14,289 nt of DNA from an uncultured Eubacteriales bacterium (GTDB lineage: Bacteria; Bacillota; Clostridia; Oscillospirales; CAG-272): positions 1 through 14,289 of the forward strand of contig URMC01000042.1 of NCBI GenBank assembly GCA_900548735.1. The letters are read 5' to 3'. The translations under genes were made by a program, and so were the position numbers. This document shows, one piece after another, positions 6,548 to 12,365 of this stretch (its first letter is position 1; each line of letters begins with the position of its first letter). The notes under the pieces were generated by a model. That model was not told where the DNA came from. It worked only from the letters and a program-made list of their open reading frames with translations, and searched no databases.

Positions 6548-6572
6548 AAACAAAAAAGGAAGGGGGCGCCGG

Positions 6573-7058
6573 ATGAAACGGATTTTGGCTGTTTTGTGCA
6601 CCGTGTTGTGCCTAATTTCGTTTTTTGCCTGCCGGAAAACGCCGCAAGCACCGCCGGATGAAGCACCCTCCCAAAGCGAACCGATTACCATAACCGTGCC
6701 GGAGTGGAGAATGATCGCCGTCTGGCACCTGCCGACCAAAGAAGGAGAGAACGCGGACGACAGCGTGGTTTACTCCAATACGCTTTCCGCCGTGTATTTT
6801 GAAGCGCTGGTAGCGGAAATCGAAAGCGCGGTCTTCACCCCCGACCCCACAGCGGAATTTGATTACAGCGAATATTATGACATCAATTTTTATCCCAAGG
6901 ACAGCCTTCAGCAGTACGCCGTTTCCATCAGCGTCAACGGTGTGGTCAATGTGGAAAGGCAGCTTTGCCGGGTGAGCGAAGGGGTGTTTTCCTTTGCACG
7001 TGTGGGGGGATATTTTGAAATGTTTCAAAAAATGCCGGCGGATTCCACCGGCAACTGA
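6573..7058 (+). CDS. Small putative lipoprotein of unknown function
   Basis: This 161-residue protein has a lysine/arginine start (MKR), a hydrophobic stretch to residue 19 and a candidate lipobox ending in C20 (S-F-F-A-C). The lipobox is imperfect, since phenylalanine rather than leucine stands at -3, but the shape fits a type II signal peptide. A proline- and charge-rich linker (residues 21-45) leads to a compact acidic/aromatic domain with no motif I recognise. If processed, it would be a surface-anchored protein of about 140 residues. The start is the ATG at 6573, with AAGGAAGGGGG upstream and a strong promoter just before it. It is followed after 30 bases by the EEP-family gene, so the two are probably co-transcribed. 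Function unknown. Confidence 0.8.
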   Translation: MKRILAVLCTVLCLISFFACRKTPQAPPDEAPSQSEPITITVPEWRMIAVWHLPTKEGENADDSVVYSNTLSAVYFEALVAEIESAVFTPDPTAEFDYSEYYDINFYPKDSLQQYAVSISVNGVVNVERQLCRVSEGVFSFARVGGYFEMFQKMPADSTGN

Positions 7059-7088
7059 GCGCGGCGTTACGCCGGAAAGGACAAAAAA

Positions 7089-7934
7089 ATGAAACTGCGT
7101 TTGATGAGCAACAATCAGTGGCTGTGTGACAAAAACCAACCCGACTGGGAGGCAAAGGGGATGGACTGCTCCCCCACCGTGCGGGAGCGCGCGTTTGCGC
7201 GGCTGTACCATGAGGTCAGCCCTGATGTGGTTGGGCTGCAGGAGGTCTCCGGTATCATGGCGGACAAGCTGGTGCGCTATCTTGCCGAGGCAGGAGAGCG
7301 CTATGCCCTGCTTTGGGGCAAGGACACGCCCATTCTTTACCGGCAGGATAAATTTGAGCTGGTCAACTCGGATTTTGCCCTGTACCCGGAGGAATTCCCC
7401 GGGCACGAAGGGTGCTTTAACAACAACAAGAGCAAGAGCTGGAACATTGCGGTTTTCCGCGTAAAGGAAACCGGCAAGGAGTTTGTGTTTGCCACCACGC
7501 ACCTGTGGTGGAAGAGCAGTAACCCGCAAGCGCAAAACTATCAGCCTTTTTCGGATGAGGCAAGGGCATATCAGCTGCAACTGCTGATTGCGCGCGTGGA
7601 GGAGTTCCGCGCAAAGTACGGCAACAGCCCCGCCGTGATTGTGGGGGATATGAATGCCGATTACAATGCAAAGGTCGTGCAGGCGGCGCTTGCCGCCGGG
7701 TACGTGCACGGGCATGACGCGGCGGTGGAGTACGCCAATAACGAGCACGGCTACCACTGGTGCGGGAAGGACGGATTTGTGCCCTATGTGCCGCAACCGT
7801 TTGACAAAGGGATTGACCATATCCTGATCAAAGGCGCGCCGGAAGGTTTTGTGCGCCGGTTTGACCGCACCACGCCGGAGTACTACCTGCCGGTCTCCGA
7901 CCATTCTCCTGTCTGGATTGACGTGGAATATTAA
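7089..7934 (+). CDS. Endonuclease/exonuclease/phosphatase (EEP) family protein
   Basis: This 281-residue protein carries the EEP fold signatures in order: MSNNQW at 6-11, VVGLQEV with metal-binding E52, ILYRQDKFE at 82-90, TTHLWW with H138, VGDMNADYN with D187 and N189, GIDHIL with D243, and the terminal SDHSPVW with D271-H272. The catalytic set for a metal-dependent phosphodiesterase or phosphomonoesterase is complete. The family covers DNases, sphingomyelinases and inositol-phosphate phosphatases, and the substrate cannot be read from sequence. There is no signal peptide, so it is probably cytoplasmic, despite following a lipoprotein gene. It has GGAAAGGA 8 bases before the ATG and lies 30 bases after the lipoprotein gene. 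It converges on the metallopeptidase operon. Confidence 0.88.
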   Translation: MKLRLMSNNQWLCDKNQPDWEAKGMDCSPTVRERAFARLYHEVSPDVVGLQEVSGIMADKLVRYLAEAGERYALLWGKDTPILYRQDKFELVNSDFALYPEEFPGHEGCFNNNKSKSWNIAVFRVKETGKEFVFATTHLWWKSSNPQAQNYQPFSDEARAYQLQLLIARVEEFRAKYGNSPAVIVGDMNADYNAKVVQAALAAGYVHGHDAAVEYANNEHGYHWCGKDGFVPYVPQPFDKGIDHILIKGAPEGFVRRFDRTTPEYYLPVSDHSPVWIDVEY

Positions 7935-7974
7935 GCGGGCGCGCCAAATCCGCGCCAAAAATCACACCAGCCAT

Positions 7975-8087
7975 CCCGGCATCAGTTGCCGGAAAGTTTT
8001 TGAAGGAGTCCAGAGGAAACTTTTCTCAAAAAGTTTCCTTTGGCGCTTTCCCTTTACGGCATTTTCTTTTTGCTTCTTTTTCTTTTG
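7975..8087 (+). repeat. Intergenic hairpin element, copy 4 (left arm of head-to-head pair)
   Basis: CCGGCATCAGTTGCCGGAAAGTTTTT, split here as CCGGCATCAG and TTGCCGG, opens the copy. The hairpin follows at 8014-8039 (AGGAAACTTTT / AAAAGTTTCCT). That stem differs from the GGGGGCTTTTTT version at several positions on both arms, yet still pairs. The copy continues through TTTGGCGCTTTCCCTTTACG and a T-rich arm TTTCTTTTTGCTTCTTTTTC ending at 8087. Confidence 0.75.
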
Positions 8088-8124
8088 TGCCACCTTGCTC
8101 AAAAGAAAAAGAAGCAAAAAGAAA
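8063..8124. repeat. Perfect 25-bp inverted repeat at the centre of the head-to-head pair
   Basis: The pyrimidine arm 8063-8087 is the exact reverse complement of the purine arm 8100-8124, with a 12-base loop at 8088-8099 (TGCCACCTTGCT). It lies between the convergent EEP and metallopeptidase genes and may terminate both. It is the inner part of a longer imperfect inverted repeat, 7975-8210. Confidence 0.85.
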
Positions 8125-8210
8125 CGCCAAAAAGGAAAGGGGGCTTTTTGAAAAAAGCCCCCTTTAAATCCCGCAAAAACTTTTCGGCAACCGGCGCCAA
8201 GCATTGGGTG
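8100..8210 (-). repeat. Intergenic hairpin element, copy 5 (reverse orientation)
   Basis: On the minus strand this repeats the order of copy 2: CAATGCTTGGCGCC, CGAAAAGTTTTTGCGGGATTT, the 14-bp hairpin at 8136-8165 (AAAGGGGGCTTTTT / AAAAAGCCCCCTTT), then TTTTTGGCGTTTCTTTTTGC. It faces copy 4, so together they form one long foldback. Confidence 0.75.
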
Positions 8211-8242
8211 TTTCTTTGTAGGGGCGACCATTGGTCGCCCGC
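8211..8242 (+). repeat. GTAGGGG hairpin module, copy 2
   Basis: TTTCTTTGTAGGGGCGACCA and a perfect 8-bp stem, GGGCGACC (8222-8229) with GGTCGCCC (8233-8240), ATT loop. Confidence 0.7.
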
Positions 8243-8248
8243 TCATTC

Positions 8249-8302
8249 GGCGAATGCGCCCAAAGCGCCGCGTCAGTTATTCAGCCGCACCGCAGGTGCC
8301 GG
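8249..8302 (-). repeat. GCACCTGCGGTGC module, copy 2, abutting the metallopeptidase stop
   Basis: On the minus strand: GACCGGCACCTGCGGTGCGG, CTGA, then CTGACGCGGCGCTTTGGGCG. It is colinear with 5007-5060 and 14146-14205. Its first bases lie at the stop codon of the metallopeptidase gene (8303-8305). Confidence 0.7.
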
Positions 8303-9049
8303 TCACATCCACTGCGGGCAAGGGGCACTGCGAAGCGCCTTGCGGCGCTCCTTACAGTCGGGCAGAAAACGCCCCAACCATTGCCAGAACGCGGGGGAGT
8401 GGTTCGGGTAGCGATAGTGCGCAAACTCATGATATACCACATATTCCGCACATTCCGGCGGCAGAAAAAAGAGACGGCGATTGAGCGTAATGCTGCTTCT
8501 CTGCGGGCGGCAGATGCCCCATTTGCTGGTCATATCCCGGAAAATCAGAGTCGGAAACACCGGCGGCTCCGGCGCAAACTCCGGGTACACCCGCCGACAC
8601 AGCGCCGTCAGCATGGCTTCGCTCTCCCGGTGCACCCAGCTTTTCAGTACCCGCAGGCGTTCCTCTTTGTTTTCCGGATTTTTCACGGTCAGCAAAAGCT
8701 CCCCGCTCCGCCGTTCCACACCAGGGCGGCGACCCACCTCCACACGGATAGTATGCGGCACGCCCAAAACCGGCAAAACGTCACCCGTTCTCCCCTCAAA
8801 TGCGGGATGGGTGACGTTTTTTTCTTCCGTCAGGCGCAAAACCGCTTCGCGCTCCCGCATGAGAAACGCCTCTGCCCGCTCCACGGGCACCCCGAAAGGG
8901 AGCGTGACCGAAAGTAGCCCGCCCGCCTTGACCCGCAGGTACATATTCCGGATCGGCTTGTAGGTCAAAAGATAAGAAAACCGCTTGCCGCCCAGTTCAA
9001 TATCCCCCGGTACGGTATACGTTTTTTGCGTTTTTGCTGTTTTTTTCAT
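8303..9049 (-). CDS. YgjP-like zinc metallopeptidase (M48/DUF45 family)
   Basis: This 248-residue protein of the YgjP/WSS1-type metalloprotease family carries H207-E208-F-A-H211 with a third ligand at H217 (HSPAFWQ), and the family motifs MTSKWGIC at 173-180 and LNRRLFFLPPE at 189-199. These form a complete gluzincin-type zinc site. The N-terminal 150 residues form the usual beta-rich domain. It is likely a cytoplasmic protease; substrates of the bacterial members are poorly known. The start overlaps the ruvX stop (ATGA), and it is the last gene of the operon. A repeat module begins immediately at its stop codon, and the last four residues (PQWM) are close to it, so the natural C-terminus may have been set by that junction. 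Confidence 0.88.
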   Translation of the reverse strand: MKKTAKTQKTYTVPGDIELGGKRFSYLLTYKPIRNMYLRVKAGGLLSVTLPFGVPVERAEAFLMREREAVLRLTEEKNVTHPAFEGRTGDVLPVLGVPHTIRVEVGRRPGVERRSGELLLTVKNPENKEERLRVLKSWVHRESEAMLTALCRRVYPEFAPEPPVFPTLIFRDMTSKWGICRPQRSSITLNRRLFFLPPECAEYVVYHEFAHYRYPNHSPAFWQWLGRFLPDCKERRKALRSAPCPQWM

Positions 9050-9495
9050 AAGTATTTCAGGCGATCCAGCACGTCCTGTAAAATAATCTGCGCCGAGAGC
9101 GTGTCAATCACGCCTTTGCGCTTTTTGCCCCTGGTGTCGGTCTCGTTGAGAAAGCGGGAGGCAACCTGCGTGGTCATCCGCTCATCGGCAAGCACCACAG
9201 GCAGATCGGGGCAGAGTTCCCCGATGGTTGCCGCCAGCTGGCGGCAACGCTCGGCGCGGGGACCCTCCGTGCCGTTCATATTCACGGGCAGCCCCAGCAC
9301 CACCGCCACGGCACCCTGCTCCTTTGCCGCGGCAACAATCCGTTCAGCGGAACCGGAAAGCCCGCCCCCCTTCACGTTGCCGAGCCCGGAGGCGAGAAAC
9401 CGCGACAGATCCGATACCGCAAGCCCGGTGCGCGCCTCGCCGAAATCCACACCGAGAATCCGCCCTTTCGTGTTTTTCAGCTCCGCCAGCGTCAT
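9046..9495 (-). CDS. ruvX: RuvX/YqgF pre-16S rRNA nuclease (putative Holliday junction resolvase)
   Basis: This 149-residue RNase H-fold protein has the N-terminal GVDFGEARTGLAVSD motif with catalytic D17, the GLPVNMNGTEGPRA loop at 68-81, ADERMTT with E105 at 103-109, and the C-terminal D131 in GVIDTLSAQIIL. The three acidic residues complete the active site. In E. coli YqgF processes the 5' end of 16S rRNA precursor; resolvase activity has also been proposed. Length matches the family. It overlaps both neighbours by 4 bases (ATGA), so it sits in a translationally coupled run cca, hydrolase, ruvX, metallopeptidase. Confidence 0.93.
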   Translation of the reverse strand: MTLAELKNTKGRILGVDFGEARTGLAVSDLSRFLASGLGNVKGGGLSGSAERIVAAAKEQGAVAVVLGLPVNMNGTEGPRAERCRQLAATIGELCPDLPVVLADERMTTQVASRFLNETDTRGKKRKGVIDTLSAQIILQDVLDRLKYL

Positions 9496-10439
9496 CCGAG
9501 CACCTCGGTCAGGAACGTGATCAGGTCGTCAAACACCTCGTCACGGTTGATCTCGTTATGCATCTCGTGCCGCCCGCCGGGATATAGCTTCAGCTTCGCG
9601 TCCGCCCCGGCGGCAATCAGCCGGTCGTACACCGCACGCACGCCCTTGCCGTAGCTTCCCACCGGGTCACTGTCCCCGGCGAACAGGAAAATCGGCAGTT
9701 TTTTCGGCACCTTTTTTGCCCAATCGCGGCGGGAAACCTCGCCGAGCAGGGAGAACAGCGTGTCGTACCCCGCGGCGGTAAAATCAAAATTGCAATAGGG
9801 GTCGGCGGCGTATTTTTCACGCTCCGCCTTGTCGCGGGTCAGCCACGAAAACGTGTCATGCTCCTCCTCAAAGCGCTTGTTGTAAGCGCCGAACGCCAGG
9901 TTTTTGATCATCGGACTGCGGTATTCCGCCCCTTTGAACGCCCCCACGGCGTGTGCCAGCAATTTTGCCACCCCAGTGGGGTTGCCGGGGCCGCCCGTGC
10001 CGCTGATCAGCGCCGCCGAGAGCACGTTGCCGTACTCCGTGAGGTATTTACGCGCCGCAAACGACCCCATGCTGTGCCCGTAAAGCACCACGGGCAGATC
10101 CGGATACTCCTCACAGGCGCGCACGGTCATGGTGTGCAGGTCCCTCACCAAAAACTCCGCGCCCCCGCGCTTTGCGGTAAATCCGCGCCCGTCAAGACCT
10201 CCGGCGGTCTTTCCGTGCCCTAAATGGTCGTTACCGCAGAACACATAGCCCGCCGCGGCAAACCGCCGCGCCCATGCGTCATAGCGCTGTACGTATTCGC
10301 ACATGCCGTGTGAAAGCTGAATAATTGCCCGCACGTCGCCGCTCTCCGGCACCCAGAAATACCCGTGCACGGTGTGTTTTCCGTCCGCGGACGGAAACGT
10401 GATTTCTTTGGTGATAACGCCCGCCTCATTTTCTTTCAT
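9492..10439 (-). CDS. Alpha/beta hydrolase (monoglyceride lipase / lysophospholipase-like)
   Basis: This 315-residue hydrolase of the PldB/serine aminopeptidase S33 branch carries the nucleophile elbow G121-H-S123-M-G125, an N-terminal oxyanion region with H44-G45 (SHGMCEY), acid D258 in GDSDPVG, and base H291 in GGRHEMHNE, a complete triad. There is no signal peptide, so it is probably cytoplasmic. Short-chain or monoacyl lipids are plausible substrates, but this is inferred from family. I chose the ATG at 10439 because GGGAGG sits 9 bases upstream and the open frame above it has no family resemblance. The start overlaps the end of cca by 14 bases. The stop overlaps the ruvX start. Confidence 0.9.
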   Translation of the reverse strand: MKENEAGVITKEITFPSADGKHTVHGYFWVPESGDVRAIIQLSHGMCEYVQRYDAWARRFAAAGYVFCGNDHLGHGKTAGGLDGRGFTAKRGGAEFLVRDLHTMTVRACEEYPDLPVVLYGHSMGSFAARKYLTEYGNVLSAALISGTGGPGNPTGVAKLLAHAVGAFKGAEYRSPMIKNLAFGAYNKRFEEEHDTFSWLTRDKAEREKYAADPYCNFDFTAAGYDTLFSLLGEVSRRDWAKKVPKKLPIFLFAGDSDPVGSYGKGVRAVYDRLIAAGADAKLKLYPGGRHEMHNEINRDEVFDDLITFLTEVLG

Positions 10440-11652
10440 TTTCCGGTTCCTCCCTTTGCGCATATTCCCTTGCCGCCGCCAGCAGCGCGGCTTTTTTATT
10501 TTGCTGTGGCTCCCGCCACACAAGTTCCTGTAAAAAACGCAACGTTTGTGCCGTTTTCTCAGCACGTATGCCGGCTTTTTGCTGTAACTCCGCCCCGTTG
10601 ACGGCAAGGCGGTGCAAGTCGACCGCCGTGCGGTCGCGCGTGACTTTTTCGCACAGCGCCGCGCTGTTTTCCACAGTTTCTCCTTTGGCGGCAAGCACCG
10701 CCAGCGCCGCCCGCCAGGTCTCGTAATGGGAGCAGACAAACCGCCGCGCTTCAAACTCGTTTTGCGGCAGATCACCGTTCATCGCGGCAATTACCCCGCA
10801 CACGGTGTGAGAAAACGCGTTGGAAGTACGCAACGCCCGGCAAAGCTCCCGCGCGGCTTCCTCCCCGTGGGGGGCAAGAAGCGCCGCCAGGCGCACCGCG
10901 GGGTCGGCGGGCAGGCGGTCAAATGCGGGCAGGAGCGAAAAGTCAGGCTCGGCTCCCCCGAATACGTAAGGCACACAGCCGCACTGCCGCATGACAAGTA
11001 AGCCCTTTTGCGCCGCCTTGCCGGTCAGCGTGCGGGTCAGTTCTCCGAAAATACGCTCGGCGGAAATGCGGGCAAGACCCGCCGCCGTGGCGGCGGCGCC
11101 CCGCGCCGTGGCGGGGTCGATTTCAAAATCCAGCTGTGCCGCAAAACGAAACAGGCGCAGGATGCGCAACGCGTCCTCCGAAAACCGCTTTTCCGGCATG
11201 CCCACCGCGCGAAGGACCCCGGCGGCAAGATCCTGCTCTCCTCCGAACGGGTCCACCAGCCCGGTTTCGGCGCTCCACGCCATGGCGTTGACCGTGAAAT
11301 CGCGGCGGGAAAGATCCTCCGTCAGCAGAGTGGTAAAGCGCACGCTGTCAGGGTGCCGGCTGTCGGCATAGGTGCCGTCCACGCGATGAGTGGTCACCTC
11401 CACGGGTTGCCCATCGGAAAGCACGGTCAGCGTGCCGTGGCAAAGCCCTGTCGGAATCGTGCGGAAGGCGGAAAACGCCGCCAGCATCTCCTCCGGTGTG
11501 GCGTTGGTGGTCAGGTCAAAGTCATGCGGCGCCACGCCGCGCAGAATATCCCGCAAACTGCCGCCCACGAGGTACCCGCGAAAGCCCGCCGCCGAAAGTG
11601 CTTCCAGCACTGCCGTCACATAGCCCGGCAACGCGACCGAAAAGTCTGCCAT
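10426..11652 (-). CDS. cca: CCA tRNA nucleotidyltransferase
   Basis: This 408-residue class II nucleotidyltransferase adds or repairs the 3' CCA of tRNAs. The head carries VGGSLRD at 29-35 and metal-binding D44 and D46 (HDFDLTT). RRDFTVNAM at 116-124 and E159-D160-A-L-R163, the EDxxR motif that selects ATP and CTP by base pairing, follow. The remaining helical tail ends in a long Q/K/E-rich segment. No HD domain is present. The start at 11652 follows from the promoter: transcription should begin near 11680, so the upstream in-frame ATG at 11682 is not in the message. GGGCGGTGAGAGG precedes the ATG. It is the first gene of the operon with the hydrolase, ruvX and metallopeptidase. Confidence 0.92.
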   Translation of the reverse strand: MADFSVALPGYVTAVLEALSAAGFRGYLVGGSLRDILRGVAPHDFDLTTNATPEEMLAAFSAFRTIPTGLCHGTLTVLSDGQPVEVTTHRVDGTYADSRHPDSVRFTTLLTEDLSRRDFTVNAMAWSAETGLVDPFGGEQDLAAGVLRAVGMPEKRFSEDALRILRLFRFAAQLDFEIDPATARGAAATAAGLARISAERIFGELTRTLTGKAAQKGLLVMRQCGCVPYVFGGAEPDFSLLPAFDRLPADPAVRLAALLAPHGEEAARELCRALRTSNAFSHTVCGVIAAMNGDLPQNEFEARRFVCSHYETWRAALAVLAAKGETVENSAALCEKVTRDRTAVDLHRLAVNGAELQQKAGIRAEKTAQTLRFLQELVWREPQQNKKAALLAAAREYAQREEPENERK

Positions 11653-11686
11653 CCTCTCACCGCCCTTTTTATTTTCTTCCATTTTT

Positions 11687-11715
11687 AGTATAACATACAT
11701 TTTGCCGTCTGTAAA
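11687..11715 (-). promoter_or_regulatory. Promoter of the cca operon
   Basis: On the minus strand, TTTACA (11710-11715) and TATACT (11687-11692) are separated by 17 bases, with TG before the -10. Each hexamer matches 5 of 6 consensus positions. No plus-strand promoter of similar quality was seen for the DUF378 gene in the same gap. Confidence 0.85.
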
Positions 11716-11784
11716 GCGACAGGTGGCAGCGTTTTGTGAAAATTTTCCGCGTTTTTTGTCGCCCATTCCGGCAAAAACTAAAAA

Positions 11785-11806
11785 CAAAGCCACAAACGCG
11801 GCTTTG
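11785..11806 (+). other. Small hairpin upstream of DUF378 gene
   Basis: CAAAGCC (11785-11791) pairs with GGCTTTG (11800-11806) across an 8-base loop. It sits just before the GAGGA ribosome binding site (11812-11816). It has no clear regulatory meaning; the leader around it is otherwise unremarkable. Confidence 0.4.
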
Positions 11807-11822
11807 AAAGTGAGGATTTTGT

Positions 11823-12050
11823 ATGACGGTTATGGATCGTATCGCACTGGTGCTGGCGGTCATCGGCGGGCTGAACTGGGGCTCGGTGGGGCTTTTTCAG
11901 TTTGACATTGTGGCTTGGATCTGCGGCGGCACGGGCGCACTGCTTGCCCGTATCATCTACACCTTAGTGGCGCTTGCCTCCATCTGGTGCATCTCGCTGA
12001 TCTTCCGCTCGGATGAGACCTTCGCCGAGGAAGAACGCAAGGATTACTGA
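11823..12050 (+). CDS. DUF378 small membrane protein
   Basis: This 75-residue protein of the DUF378/YuzA family has two transmembrane segments, at about residues 6-28 and 38-61, with the family hallmark GGLNWG at 15-20 and a short acidic C-terminal tail (DETFAEEERKDY). Function is unknown in the family. A GAGGA ribosome binding site lies 6 bases before the ATG; a second ATG three codons in is less well placed. It is monocistronic, with a strong terminator 46 bases after the stop. Confidence 0.85.
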   Translation: MTVMDRIALVLAVIGGLNWGSVGLFQFDIVAWICGGTGALLARIIYTLVALASIWCISLIFRSDETFAEEERKDY

Positions 12051-12095
12051 AAACAACATTTGTAAACCTCCTGACCGCATCGGAAACGACAGACG

Positions 12096-12121
12096 GCGCC
12101 GGGCGTTGCCCGGCGCTTTTT
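12096..12121 (+). terminator. Intrinsic terminator of the DUF378 gene
   Basis: A perfect 9-bp GC stem, GCGCCGGGC (12096-12104) with GCCCGGCGC (12108-12116), closes on GTT and is followed by TTTTT. The intergenic repeats begin directly after it. Confidence 0.92.
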
Positions 12122-12166
12122 GGGCAACAGCACCGCCTGCGGCGGGGCTTTGAGAGCCGGTTGGGG
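12122..12166 (+). repeat. Intergenic hairpin element, copy 6 (fragment)
   Basis: CACCGCCTGCGGCGGGGCTT followed by T-G-A-G-A-G-C-C-G-G-T-T-G-G-G-G is colinear with 1201-1233. The hairpin part is absent. Confidence 0.6.
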
Positions 12167-12179
12167 ATTCGGCGTGTGG

Positions 12180-12241
12180 CCCCAAAGCATCGTACCCGCT
12201 GATCAGCCGCCCCGCAGGTGCCCCCGCCGCAAGGCGGTCGG
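12180..12241 (-). repeat. GCACCTGCGGTGC module, copy 3 (diverged, reverse)
   Basis: On the minus strand: GGCACCTGCGGGGCGGCTGA followed by TCAGCGG and GATGCTTTGGGG, a diverged match to 5007-5060. The upstream side (GCCGCCTTGC) is less alike. Together with copy 6 it fills the gap between a terminator and the next promoter. Confidence 0.55.
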
Positions 12242-12294
12242 CAACTGTCACCGGGAAGTCTCGTGCGCTCGCGTTTTTCATTTTCAAATTCCGC

Positions 12295-12323
12295 TTGCTT
12301 TTTATCGGTCTGCGTGCTACAAT
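12295..12323 (+). promoter_or_regulatory. Promoter of the 360-residue unknown protein
   Basis: TTGCTT (12295-12300) and TACAAT (12318-12323) are separated by 17 bases, with TGC before the -10 (extended -10). The leader holds a CGGGCG-AATA-CGCCCG hairpin at 12334-12349, ending 1 base before the GGGGAGGAGG ribosome binding site. Confidence 0.85.
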
Positions 12324-12333
12324 AAAAAAGCAA

Positions 12334-12349
12334 CGGGCGAATACGCCCG
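12334..12349 (+). promoter_or_regulatory. Hairpin directly before the ribosome binding site
   Basis: A perfect 6-bp GC stem with an AATA loop lies immediately upstream of the Shine-Dalgarno sequence. It may set ribosome access or message stability; it is too small to call a riboswitch. Confidence 0.5.
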
Positions 12350-12365
12350 GGGAGGAGGATATGCA

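Noticed and set aside
7938..7956. GGCGCG / CGCGCC hairpin just after the EEP gene as terminator
   Set aside because: It is followed by AAAAA, not a T-run, on the plus strand. Termination is more likely at the hairpins from 8014 on.
7935..8302. Insertion sequence
   Set aside because: The foldback resembles IS ends, but it contains no transposase frame and I saw no target-site duplication. A MITE-like origin stays possible and is reported as such.
12120..12365. N-terminal extension of 82 codons on the unknown protein
   Set aside because: It would start before the promoter at 12295-12323 and inside the repeat modules. GGAGGAGG before 12366 gives the better start.
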